From assembly GCF_004027225.2 (NCBI RefSeq), contig NC_046358.1, positions 61,241,528 to 61,305,527 on the forward strand: a stretch of 64,000 nucleotides of DNA. The letters are read 5' to 3'. Of this stretch, positions 25,286 to 38,998 are shown in pieces (position 1 is the first letter of the stretch; each line of letters begins with the position of its first letter). The translations under genes and the position numbers were made by a program. Source of the DNA: Strigops habroptila (Eukaryota; Chordata; Aves; Psittaciformes; Psittacidae). The notes below the pieces were generated by a model. It made no database searches. It worked only from the letters and a program-made list of their open reading frames with translations, and was not told where the DNA came from.

Positions 25286-28200
25286 TCTCCCAACTCCAAG
25301 ACTTACTGTGAAGCTGAATTCCCTTTGAGAACCAAGAACCACCTCACTTATTAAATGATAAAGTATTAAAATAGATTCAATATCTCAGCGGTTGTGTAAG
25401 AGAACAGGTGAGAGAGATATTGAAACATGTTCATGCTGTAGAACAGAATGCTTTTTAAAGGTTGTTTTGAAGAGAAGTTTGGATTGGTAAGTAAAATGAA
25501 ATGCTATTTTGTTTGTACTTAAAGGCATGGACTTTCCTTTCGAAAAGTGACCAGAAATACCCCCAATAATTTCAAAAGTTTTTCAATAGGTTCTATAACA
25601 ACTTAGAACATTCCATAAAAGGATTTTTCTTTTAAGCAGACCAATATATACATTTTATCCACTATTTGAAAGTTGAGCAGGGTTGTGTGTCTATGCAATG
25701 AAATTCTTTGGAACAACTTCTGCTCCAATTTTCACACTTGCTATTCTTGCTATGTACAGGAATAGCGATAGGTATACTGAATTATTACAGTAATGGGATC
25801 CAAGTAAATTTTTGTGTATTGAGCAACAAATTATTTAGTTCCAACTCCAATTATTGCAGAAAGCTTGTGGTTTTCAAAAACCTCGGTCTTGCTAATAAAG
25901 TAAGTACTGTAACAGTAAAAAGAAAGAATACAGACATGCCAGACACGGCCATGTACTTATAGTTAGCTTTCTGAAATCAATCATGCTATGCATTTCCACA
26001 ACTTTGTTTCACGCTTCAGCTTACAAAAAACTGTTAAGATTAATTAGAATAATTTGATCTGGAGCATATATTTTGAAACTATTTGATTAATGGATACTAG
26101 GCCTGTCAGTTATAGAGAATATAAACAGTAACAATAATACCGTATCTTTCCTACAAAACCAATAGAATAACCAAACTAAATGCAAACTTTTCACTAAAAC
26201 AAATAATCAGTTTTTAATTAAAAAAAAAAAAAGACAAAATTGCTCATGTATATCTAGTCATAAAAGGCAGATCAGTTTACTCAAAAAAAGATAGAAACTC
26301 ATGCTCTCTGTGTTCCAATTTATTTATCAGCAATTGATTTTTAAAGAAGGAAGTCCAACGAAATGTAACAATCCATCAAAATCTAAACATTTTTAATGTA
26401 AAATGTAACTTTATTTAAAATGAGGATTCTGAAAGCAATTTAAACAGGGGCTGTTCTTTGGCCTATAATCTATTCTTTATCCGGATTACAGATCAGAATG
26501 TTTTTACTGCAATCTCTGCCAGAGCTCATCTTTTTATTGTGTACTTCCAAGCCCCCTTAATGTTTTAGAAAGGCCTTGACTAACTGAACTTTGATCTGAT
26601 GTCTTCATTGAGAAAAGCTCCAGGTTGCCCATTTCAGATGCAAATCCTTACTGAGGCCCAATAGAGTTTAGTAAAGACAGCAAAAAAGAAGAAACAAGAA
26701 GTTTCCAGGATCCTCTCTGAGAATCCTGAGGCACATTGGTGTCCTTAATCCACCCTGCTGCATGGATTAAGGTAGGTGATAACCTCTCTTGATTCAAAAG
26801 AATAAGCACAGTGCCTACAAACTGGGTGGAGACTAGGATTTGGCTATAATAAAACACCATGCAATAAAAGCTCAGTCTATGTCAGAAGCCTGTGAATAGG
26901 CCTCAATGTACTGCATTCCCAGGCTTAGCGGGGAAGCTTGCAAAAAGCCTACCTGAATCAAGTAAGCATGAATAATCTGCCTTAGCAGAATGACCATGGA
27001 GAGTGTGAAGCAGAGACTTTCCATTCCTCTTAAGTTTGATCTGATAAATTTATTAGTGGATTGGAGGCTCATGCCTGTTCTTTCTAGGTTTCCTACTTTG
27101 CACAAGGAGAAATACACTAAATTGTCAGTGAGCAGAGTGTGCTTTTATGCTATCGTCTGCTGTTAATGCTTCTAATTGCAATACTAATGTGCTAGAAATC
27201 TCAGATTTAGGATGAATCAAGGCAGAAAATTGATTTCATGCTGTGACAGTTTATATATTGCCCCAAGAACATAAGCAGTTCATTCAAAAAAAAAAAAAAA
27301 ACCCACAAAAAAACCCCAGAAAAACCCACACTGTCTTGCATTGCAAAATAGGCTGCCCATATACTTCTCTATCTTCTGTCTTTTTCTGATGTACAATGTA
27401 TGTGCAACATGTAAAGAGCAACTACAATAGTCATGAAGAGTACTAATATAAATACCATGCAAAAAAGAGGTCTAATAAATGGCAAGGGAATATGTGAACT
27501 ATTACTGAAAATCTCTTTTATTACTTAGAAATAAAAACTAAATTAAGCACCAAAAATACCACAAAGGCAGCTTTTACTCAGCATTCTTAACTTCATGTAA
27601 AGGCAGATAACGGACTGAAAAGTTTTCTGCTAACATGTTTAGAGTTCTAGTTAAAGCAAAGCTATTTTCTCTCTTTCATACTTCAAATTATTTGACAGCA
27701 GTTTTTTAAAATGTACTGGTTTATTATTTCAATCACTTTGAAAATACGCCTTGAAATTTAATTCAATGCTTTGTTTTGTTTTTGGTTTTTTTTTTTTCAG
27801 CAAAAGAAAATTTAAAGAATAAATCACAACCAAAGTTGTTAATTAAATGATAGGACTAAGTGTATCAAGCATTTAGGGTGCTGCAAGGCAACATGAGATT
27901 TTTCCTCACTGGAGTATATTCACCAATCAAATTAATCTAGCACAGCACCAAAATTATAAAAAAATTATAAAAAACAGCAAAAAAAAAAATTTGAAAAATA
28001 TAAATTTCAAACCTATTTTTCACTAATCAGAATATCCTGAGGAGTTTCAGGTCTAGACAGCTTTAGACCTTCATTTGCAAGTTTTAATTTTTAAAATAAA
28101 TTTAACATATACATTAAAAATGTACCTCAGCTATTCAGAATGATCAGCATCCAATTCAGAACCATGATAACAAGGGAAATACCCTACAAAAGATTTTATT

Positions 28201-29429
28201 CTATTTTGCTTAATAAAATTTCAATAATTGAGGACAAGTACATTATGTATTATAGAGAAACACTGTATTAGTGGAAGAAGTGATTACTTCTATGAAGTTA
28301 TAGAAGATGACTGCATACCTACCTGGATTACTTGTATGTTTTTGTATTTTGTTAGTACATCAGAACACTATTTGTAACCAACATGCAATTGTTTCCATAT
28401 CAATGTACCAGGAATTCTGCTAGATTTTAAAACAGACAGATTATTTTGGGGATGGTTCAGAGTGGCAAAGCCAGCTCCGCAATAAAAAAATTGATAAGAT
28501 CATATGATTACCCTGCAGGCTGTTTGATTTGGCATGTCACCATATATAAGTCTTTTCTGACACAACTATATAACCATGTCTGTGCAATTTCACAGAAAAC
28601 CAAACATGCCAAGCCTTGTAAGATCATTTTGTCACATTCCAATTATGTTTTTAAGACTACGACTGAACTTACTAGGCAGGTATGACTACATCTAAACCAG
28701 AATTTATAAATGTAGGCTAAAATGTACGGGCAAAATAAGCTTTTTGTTCTAGATCATCAGAAATGCTATAATTTTGTTACAGGTTGGTTGTGCCATTGGA
28801 TCAAATAAGAAAGTCACCAGCCTCTGGAGATATATTATTCACAAAACACTAACAACTGTAAACTCTGAAAGACTGACCATTGCGCTTGTTTCTTATATTC
28901 TCCCTGCACAGTGATTAGTTTCTAGTGACAGTGAAGCTGATATAATCTCAAGTGCTTACTTCTGTTGTTATGCACATGGATAAGCAGGTCAACAGCTTGC
29001 TTTCACACAGTACTTTCACTACAGAGACCTAGTAAGTACTGTTGATTAAACCTACTTAAGCAATTTGTGTACAACTAAATTTGGGGAAAGTCTGTAAGTG
29101 ACCAAATTATTAAAACTTTCCTAACAAGCTGTCTCAATTTAATAATACTAATGGAAAAATCGCATGGAATGTTAATGGTTTTTTTACTTCCAAGTTATTA
29201 CTGTCTGCATAAAGTTTTACATTTCTTGCACTCTCAAATTCCTTTTCTCTCTGTATCTCTAGTACTCAAAAAATACTTTGGTATTTGTTGTGTATGATAA
29301 TTTGCCCTCAGGAGGCAATCCTGTAAAACTGTCTGTTGGCAGTTCTGTTGTCTAGATTCTATGAAAAAAACATACGTTCTGCAAATTCATTTTGACTGCA
29401 AGAGGAAAAAAACATGAAATACCGATTAC

Positions 29430-29558
29430 CTCCATTTTCGGTAAATTTTGGTAGCGCCAGGCTATTTTCATAGAATCCTGAAAATCTTCAGACTTAACAG
29501 CTGTTGCTTCTTTCCCCAATTCATTTCTTTGCTCATCAAGCAAAGGGGCTGGAAGCTC
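29430..29558 (-). CDS. ELP4: ELP4 coding exon 4
   Basis: This exon encodes residues 109-151. It starts with the ELPAPLLDE motif, passes through an acidic and variable middle part (a linker that differs between species), and ends in the invariant MKIAWRYQNLPKME. The acceptor is TCTGTAG|GAGCTT and the donor is ATGGAG|GTAATC. It is 129 nt in phase 0, so it is frame-neutral. The MKIAWRYQ signature is one of the strongest identifiers of the PAXNEB family. Confidence 0.97.
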
Positions 29559-32500
29559 CTACAGATGGAGAGCAAAAGAATGTCAGCTGTCAGTAGAAAT
29601 GGCAGTTCAGATTTTTATTTCCCTCCCCCCCAAAGTTAGATAATATAGTTATTTTAATATAATGGATAGTTGTAAAATTTTTAGCAAAACTCGATTAAAA
29701 TAGCTGTTCTGAAATACTGTCTCAATACTAAAACTGAGTGTGAAGAAATACATGTAATTATTATGGGGAAAATGAACTATACAACTATAACAGAATGCAG
29801 AATGGAAATATCACACCAAATACTCTACACAACACATCTTGAGCAACATCCACATTCCCTTTTTTAAAATCTTGCTTTAAAGGTTGATCTCCTAAACTAT
29901 TCTATTTCTGAGAACAGACAAGTTCCCTGCATAGAGAATTTAGCCTATTTTACAATAAGATCACTCTTCTTTGTTAGCTTCTGTAGATCTTTCAACAGAC
30001 CCAACAGCCTAGCGACACAGGCTGAAAACAACTGTAACAGGGTGGTTTGAATTTTCTCTTCTCCTAACCATTACGCATGATATCTACAAATGATGGCTAC
30101 CTCACGAACACAAATAAGGGAATAAAAGGAAGGGACAAATATTTAGAATTAGAATGCTTATAAGGATCTAATGCAAACATTTCTGGCTTTAAAAATAAAT
30201 AAATAATAATAAAAAAGCATTGCACACAGGAGGATGTAATTGTTTTATGTGGACAGAACTGCAGCTTTGACTTAGACCTAGATTAGGAACGATGTCGTAT
30301 TACACACTTCTGCTTTCTGTCTTTCTTGCATTGCTGAAAAAATGAACAGCGCTGGATGGATACCAAGCACAGCATTCAGAATTTATGCTGATAGACTGGA
30401 GGAATGAAGTGTTACCAAGTTTTCTGACCAAACTTTATCACCCATCTCTGTAAACTGGAGGGCAAAAATACTCTTTATCTGCTTAAAATAGATCCAAGAC
30501 TTATTTGAAGACTAAGTTTTCATTAAACAAAGACTTTTGAGAGAGAACTGAGATGTGGTCTCAAGAGTTAAAAATATATAGAGCTAGCCAGTATCTCTGT
30601 TACAAGGTATTAGGTGTGAAGACAAAAAAGAAAAAAAAAAAATCTGAAAACTTTCGAAGCAGCAGCTCAATGGAAGTATGTGATACAAATGAAACATAAC
30701 ATAGACAGAGCTGATACTGACCATAAACATCTAAATGACAGTCACAGCTTTATGTAGGCAGACACGGTATAAACAGACACACATAGAAATAAGAGAACGA
30801 AAGTTTTAATCAATTTTGGATTTAATATTATGCTAATTCAGTACTAAAGAATACAGAAGAGAAAAACCTGTGTATAGTTCAGTATGTAATCTTAGGAACA
30901 ACATGATTTATTTTTGTTTCTTTAGTATAAATTAACATAATATCTACAGTTAGTGACAACATTGAGAACAAATGTTTCTAATTTCAGGACAACTGTTTGT
31001 CTCTTTCAGTGGCTGGTCAGTACACCCTCCCAGAGAAAGAGTAAATGGAAGCTATGAAAACTTTTATGTTGTTGCTTCAACAGAGTTGCAGAAATAGGAC
31101 AGCTATACCCCTGTGTTTCAGCAGCTGAGCAGAAGATGCAAGCCATACCTTTGAGCACATAATTTTGTTTTATTTACTTTCATTTGGCAAATGAACTCCA
31201 AAAGCCTGGTAAAGGCTGTTCAGGAGGATGTTGATGCACAGAGTTAAATGTTCAGATTTCTTACAGCTTGTTTAGAAGATACACTTGAATACCACAAACC
31301 CATACTACTATGGTTGTAAAAATTAAGGTTTGTGGGTAGGAAAGCTAAACAAAGATGGTAATTTTCAGTTAGTATTTACCACTTTCGTTAAATTTACAGA
31401 TTTATAGCAAATGTTCCAGTAAAAACAAAAAATAAAAAATTTTTGTCAAAGTTTCCTTATAGCTACCCAGAACGAAAGCAGTGAAACTTTCAAAGATTTC
31501 TGACAGGTAGGAGAAACGGAAAATAGAACACTGTACTGAAAGCTTCTGAGAAAGTATAAATACAAACATGAGCTGACAAGCACGCCAATGCATTTCACAT
31601 CTATGTGGATACACATTATTTGCATTTACTTCTAAGAGCATTATAGAAAGCATTTTTCAAAAAAAAAAAAAAAAAATTGTTTTGAATTTCTGATGTTATA
31701 ACTCAGATATCCACAATAAAGAGTTAATGAATCTTATTTCAAATTAAGGTGCTATGTTGAAAACAAACTACTGGACAGTTAAACTATTATGCAAATTTAA
31801 TTTCCTAATAGAGGTATTCATAGATTTAAACTGGCTATTGTAAACTGTCTTTCTTTTACAGTGAAGAGCTGCTGATACATGATCATGTCAAAATATTGTT
31901 CAATTATAGTAATTAAAAAAAGAAAAAAATCAACCTTCATTTAAAAAGTGAGTTCTGTAAAGGAATAATCCTGCAGGCCAAACCAACATTTCCAGATATC
32001 TCTTCCTTTCATTCAGCACGATCAACTGGCTCTCAGGTACTACCTGTAACTTTCTATCCCAGCGGGTAACCTCTGCTTTTCTGAAAACAAGTGCCAGTCA
32101 CAGTTTGGAAGAAATCCTGAAATCCTGTTTATGCATTTCATCAAACTCCCAGAGCTTGTGCCTGTTTCAGATCCTACCACTGATACAAGAAGTTGCTACC
32201 TCATCCTGCTGTAGTATGACTGAGCAGGCATCACATCAAACACAAAGCTGAAATCCAGGAAATGGCATAGTTCACCTTTACTGTAAGTAAAAAGAAAACA
32301 AGCACCAATATTTTTTTCAAGCTATTTAATATTTTTCTCCTCTAGAATCACTGAAAAGGCCTGTCACTTGTTCATTGTTCATTGTTACTATATAATAATA
32401 GGCAAAGACAAATTTGAGACAGACATTTAGCTATATACATTTGTTTTCATATACACCACACATCACGTGACAGAGGTCAAGACAGTAAGGGGTGAGAGAT

Positions 32501-34319
32501 TTTCCAAGCATTACTGATAAAATACAAGCTACTTCAATACCTTCACATAACACTGAAAAAAAGTTCCTGCCTTGCATTCAAACACAGAACAAAACCTTCT
32601 TACACAGCACTATATGGAAGAGAGACATTTACACTAAACTGTATGAAAGAGAGGCAGAACGTGTGGTTGCTATTTGAAGGTATGTCTCCGTTGACTAGAA
32701 ATCAACGTGCACACCTTCGTTAGCCTCGTGGAAGACTAAACAGGATACACAGATGATTGCTAATGTTATTTTGCCTTAGGATGTCCCGATTCATGTACCC
32801 CAGTTCATAACTTTCAAAACTAGATCTTTGTATAAGCACATTTGGAAAGGGAGAGAGCTTAGAACGGGTTAGTAGGCTTGGGACTGGGCAGAATTACAGA
32901 CAAAGAACGCAAATATATAAACCTGCTTTATGTGCAATACTGAAATTGAAATGATCCAAACATCTTTATCTTCATATCCTCTTTTTATCTTCATGATAAA
33001 TGCAACTGGAATAAAAGGCTATTCCCCTCTTCTGACACTGATATTTAAATGTTGTTCTTTTTTTCAAGGAAAGAGCTCTTTCCAAACCTGACCATGCCTG
33101 AGTGATACAAAGCACCCAAATGAGAAAAAGTCTCCCATTGTCATAACACAGGTATATTCTCAAAGATAAAGGCTGGCTGTTAGATACATACTTCACAGCT
33201 CTTCTGTGTCATGAAAGGTTTCATTACTGTCCAAGAACTACAAACCATTCATCCATTCTCAGATTGTTCTTAAAACTAGAAGGAAAAATAAGTTATGGAA
33301 AGGGTGAAGCAGACCAGCAGCCAAACTAGCCACAGAACACTGGTTTTTCTGGCACAGCTATATAAAAATTGAACCGAGAACTATACAGAAAAACATGTAG
33401 GGAGAGCAGTGGAAGACATTTATGAGCAATATTTTTAAGATGGCTAAGCCTGGGCTTCTCCTCAAAGTATCTGTGTGGGTGGACCCAGGAGCAGTGACTT
33501 AGCACAACTCTCTTTCTCCCAGGTTCATTACAAATTGAGAAACACACTAGTTTCCAGCAATCTTATTAAACAATTATTATGCTTGAGAACTGTACTTCTC
33601 TATCACATAGAAATAGCACTTAAATTCTGCTGAAAATATTAGAATTTAAAAAAGGATTTGGGATTGTGAGCCTATTTAGGTTTAAATACTTTTATATTCT
33701 TAGAATAAAATTCAGAATTTCAGAATACAAGATTATGAAAACGTTGAAAAGTTACTTCCAAAATTACATTCAGAATTTGGAAATAAAAGTGTTATTTAAA
33801 CAAAAGACTAAGAAAAGGACAGTTGATTTATCAGCCTGTAGTAACTCTATTTAACCTATTTCTGCTTAAAAGTATCCCACATCATATAGCTTTGAAAAGC
33901 TTTCGGACTGACAATTTTGTGGCATCAGTGTGTCAACTCCTGAGAACTGTTACATTCTCCCAGGCTAAAAAAAGACAAATCTCTCATAAAGCATATTAAA
34001 ATCCAAAGCACATAGCAGTGCATTAGTTAAAATAAAAAAAAAAGAAAACACAGCATTTCTTGGGGTCAACTAAAATACCAGTCTTTGCTCTGCAGCATGA
34101 ATACACAAAAAGGCAGACAAGTGCTAAAGTTATTAAGTGCGGTTTGGTTGGGACATTTGTCTTTGTCTAGGTGAGCTGTAGTAGGAGGGAAAAAAAGAGA
34201 GAAGGAAGCTTGTTGCTATGTTTTAAAATTTAAAAAAAAAAAAATTTGGGAAAGAAAATTATTTTCCAAAGCGCTAATACTAAAGGACAATGCAATTAAA
34301 ATAAATATGTTTTCTACAA

Positions 34320-34640
34320 ACTGAGCTTATAAAGGTTTTATTGCAAACAAGAAATAATTAATTTCATTAATAAATCTTTTATCTTTGTAATAACATGGAG
34401 TACAACCCGTATCTGCTAGCAAGCCAGGTCTTTCTGTGTTTGCTGCCACATTACTTTGCCTGCCTTGTTTTGGCAGATGCACGAAGCAAAATCAGATTCT
34501 AACAGTTTGACCTCTCTCACTTCTTGTGTTCTCTAGGGGATAATAAAATCCAAGATACAATCCCACAGCAGTTAATGAAGCTTAACCTCACACCCTCTTA
34601 ATTACCAATGCATTACACCAACTATAGGCATCATACTCCT
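34320..34640. promoter_or_regulatory. Candidate conserved non-coding stretch in ELP4 intron 3
   Basis: AT-rich but complex sequence with clustered homeodomain cores (AATAATTAATTTCATTAAT near 34352, TTAATTACCAATGCATTACA near 34599) flanking a less AT-rich centre. Low confidence; it would need cross-species alignment. Confidence 0.2.
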
Positions 34641-35326
34641 CTCTAAGCTATTTTACAATTCTAAAGAAGTACTACTGTGCTATTATTTAGCAACATAATC
34701 CAAGCTGTATGTGAAATCCCTCTTATATAAAATCCTTTGATCCTTACAGGTTTCAATAACTGTATAATTAATAGTACTTAAGAATTTAAAACATTATCTA
34801 TTTATGTATCAATAAATATGTTGTTCACATGATTTTATGCAGCTATTTTGCAACGCACTGTCATCATAGGTATGATTAAAGAAATGTGGAATAAAAAAAT
34901 ACTAAAGGGAATACAGCTCACTGTGGAACTCTAACTGCAACAATATTTAAATAGTTTAAACTCACATGAATTTAAGGCTCTCTTTCAATACGTTAATTTT
35001 TAGTATTTAGAGGACACCAGATGGTAAGTCAGGAAGGGTAAATATTTTCTTTTCAATAATGTATTACATAAATGTCAGTTTTAAGAGCCCTACTCCCATA
35101 AGGGGGAGGATTCTATTTTGATTGTAAACACTTGTGGAGACAAGGTCTATTGTTAAAGAACACAAATGACTGGATACAGAATTTTTCTCCTTTCAGTGGC
35201 CCTTGTACAATTTATTTCCATCTCCAGGTAAGGCTGTGCTACGGAAATTTTTCTTTGACATTCAAAAGGACCAAATGGATGTCAACCCAGGATAAATGAG
35301 AATTGTGTGAAGAGAAAAGGGAAGTA

Positions 35327-35411
35327 ATATTCTTCTGGGTTAGGAAATAAAGAAGGTTAACTGAAAGTACTCTAAGGGGTATTTAGGGTTTTTTTTAACC
35401 CAGAAGAATAT
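35327..35411. repeat. 16-bp perfect inverted repeat with 53-nt spacer
   Basis: ATATTCTTCTGGGTTA (35327-35342) is the exact reverse complement of TAACCCAGAAGAATAT (35396-35411). No target-site duplication or transposase-like sequence was seen around it. Confidence 0.93.
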
Positions 35412-38400
35412 ATTCTCTACTTCACATATACAGAAGTGAACCCTACAGTCAAGTCACAGAACCCTTCGCTATAACTTCCTTGCACTATCTTGCACTCTGT
35501 TTCACAACACTGAAACCCAGGAATGCATATAAGTAGATTATTTTTTTTTTAATTTCACTTTTTCTGAACCAGTTCATGAACACTTAAGTAAAAGATGAAT
35601 ACAACAAAAAAGAGATGACATAGTAAAAGAAGTAATGTGAAAAAAATAAAGAGTGCCCTTGCCCAAAATTCTGTAAACTCTGCTGCAATGTATAATGCGC
35701 TAGCCTGAACAGATCTAATAATAACAGCATTACTCACGAACACCTTTAGAGATGAGCACCATAAGCAATAGTTCACTAATTGAGCAAATCAATTTTATAG
35801 AGTTATCAAGTAGATTTGTAAAATAGTTATTTGAGAACACTGAAGCCTAAACATTTGGGGTTTTTAAGCTGCTACTTTTATGATACATTGAACAGGCTAA
35901 GAGCTGTGTTTAAAAACAATCACAATTTCATAACTAAGATCATGAAAGAAAATATTGCAACAAACAGCCAAGGATTGCTAAATAGAAAACCTGAAATTTA
36001 AGCCAAACATTTATTTCCTTTGGTTCTGGAAAATCTTTTTATTAGATTGGTTAGAACTTTTGACAAAGACTAAGCTTTACACTTTAGAGAGTTCCCAGCG
36101 TGGGTACTGCTTAAAAGGATTTCATTCTTTTTAAAGAGAAGTGATTTTTTTTCCAGTATCCTTTCACACCCATACAACTTCTTTGTCAAGTTTATAACAC
36201 TGTTTTGTCATGCAGAAAATTATATATTACAATATACTTAAAACATTTGTGTTTTAATAGAGAAAAAAGTAAAATTAGACATTCCATTTACTCACCATGC
36301 AAGTAAGAAAGGTAAACAGATAAGCAAAAGCTATATAGTAATGAAATTAGACTTTTCAAAGGAACTTTCAAACTCTGAGACAGCTGCCAGGGTTAGCTTC
36401 AACCCTAGTCTTTGTGCCACAAGGCTATCTTCACTTCAGAAAGAGAAATAATAGGTGGTAGAAAAGTTCAGCAGTGCTGCAACTGTAATTGGATTTCTGT
36501 GTATTAAGTGATAACATTGAACAGCATGCAACAGCTGAATCACCAACAAGCTCATATATTTTAAGAATACCATTGGGAAAAAACAGGATAATAGGAATGT
36601 AGCCCTATTTGCATATGTATTTTTACCTTTCAAGTTGTTATGCTTTTAATTTCTTTATGTAGCACCTAAAAATGTCAAATGACATAAAAAATACCTCTTG
36701 CATTCACACACAGCTTCTTTCCCAACACCAGGTAGTGAAGAGATAGGAAGGAGTTAGACTAGTGCTCTTTGAAAATGGAAGCCTGTTAAGCCCTAGTCAC
36801 CAGCCTGATCATTTCTTCCAGGTTTCCATTCTTCCCTTTGATGAAACAATGTTTTAGAGTCATATCTATAGGGAAAAATGTAAGCATCATGGTTAAAAGT
36901 ACTTTGCTGGAATAAAAAAGTCCATGTAGACAGCTATACTTTCTTTAAAGAGGTTGTTTGCATACACAGTAATACAACACTGAAGCTCAGTGGGTTGTTT
37001 ACTGTTTGGTTTTGGTTTGGTTGTTTGTTTTTTTTTTTAACTAACCCTGGAAATATCTACATTTTGCCAGATTCATTCTGCATTCATCTTCTCAGTGGGA
37101 AAAGAGTAAGTGTGCACTTTCTGTTCTTAGGTCCACTCAGTATAACCAGTTTGTCGCAGGTGATTTTTTTTCATTTTTTTCTAAATGACACACTTAAGCC
37201 AAAATGCCATATTTAAAATGTACTTTGAATTTTGTTTTGAGATCTTTTCAACTTGTTCCTGGAGGTATTTTTTTTTTTATCTTGTCCCCATTGTTTTTTT
37301 AATAAACCATTACACTTCTCCACGTGCACCTGCCAGCTTCCCCACCAAGTGATGCCACATTTTGATCTTTCACTGTGGTACCCTACACCACTAGTGTGGT
37401 GTCTCCTGACTGACTTGACTTCAGGATATATCAGCAAACACACTGAAGCTGTATATCTGATACCTGGGCACACTAAGGGCTTTACTATTCAAGAGAATCT
37501 TCTGTGTGGTTCTCCAGAGAGCAAACTGCACATTTGTTCATTTTCAAACTTGGATATACAATGACACCAGATGTGTAAGGTAAATACCGCTTTATGCCAT
37601 ATTATGGTAAGCCTCAAAGGATTTGATTGGGGGTAAAATTTTGGGGAATGCATTTCCTTCTAAGAAGCCTATCCTCTATAACGGATTTAGGAAAAGCATC
37701 CTACAATAAGCAGTAGGCTCATAGATTACGTCCAAATACATTTTTGTTCTTGAAGCATGTGCTCTTTATCTTCTCTTCCTGCATGAGAATCTCCAAAACG
37801 CAATCTCAAGGGAGTGCAGAAGTATCCTGTAGTAAATTCCAGTTTGAAAACAGAAATTCCATAGAAATGCAGTAATCACACAAAGTGTTCAACTTTTCCA
37901 TAGGAGATGAACAGACACAGCTCTAGAAAGCAGTTCTCGAAGTCCCATTTTTCCACCTCATGCTTTCAGGTTCCCAGTGGAATGGTCATTGATGCAACAT
38001 TGGCAAGAGTCCCATAAGGAAACTGTTGGTCTTCAGTGGATGCTGGTTTCTGTTTCCCAGCACCTATAAAGACCAGTAAGCCTTCCTTTTGAGACCAACT
38101 TGCACAGGGTCCCCACTAAAAGTGACTTAACAGAGAGCACTCTTTATTGTTAAGATGAGTTCATAACTAGCAAATATAATCCAATTTTTTCTCATTAAAA
38201 CTTGTGAGAATCAGTTCTCCTGAAAGGTCTAGATAAAATAATTAGGAAAAAAAGCAAAGAAATTTTTCTATTGGCAGTTCTAGAATTTTAGTGCCAAAGC
38301 TGAAGCAGAAAAAGTGAAAAATACAGAAATGCAGCCACCAAAAAGATTTTTTTTTTTTTTTTTTGAATTATGAAGATTGGAACCATACTTTGGCACTAAC

Positions 38401-38998
38401 AAGGAGAAGAGGTGTGAAGAACTAAGCTGTTATATAGTTACTGTGTTTTTATAGCTTCCAGAAGTCACTCTGATACCCAGCCTAACTTAAAGTGGATGCA
38501 AGCCTGTTCTAATTTTGGCAACAGTTCAAGGAAACATTCAACCCCCTTGCTTGCTGTTTCTTGCAAAAAGCATCACAGTGTTTAAGATTTCCTCTGTAAT
38601 AACTATAATCATATACTTGAATTTGTATGTTCTCAAACACATACAGTATATGCAACTTCAAAAGAGCTGGCATTAACTTTAGAGTGCTAAATAATAAAAA
38701 AAAGTATAGTCACTAAATGCAGTGAAGGAAATAAGATACAAGAAAAAACCTTATCTACTTTACTAGAATCATACAACAGTCAGGGTTGGAAAGGACCTTA
38801 AGATCATCTAGTTCCAACCCCCATGTCACGGGCAGGGACACCTCGCACTAAACCATGTCACCCAAGGCTCTGTCCAATGGGGCCTTGAACAGCACCAGGG
38901 ATGGAGCATTCACAACTTCCTTGGGCAACCCGTTCCAGTGCCTCACCACCCTCACAGTAAAGAACTTCTTCCTTAGATCTAATCTAAACTTCCCCTAC

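Larger units (their letters stand above)
23470..29429 (-). other. ELP4: ELP4 intron 4
   Basis: This contains one well-preserved CR1 3' end (24832-25285) and A-rich runs near 26220 and 27285. I see nothing else in it. Confidence 0.85.
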
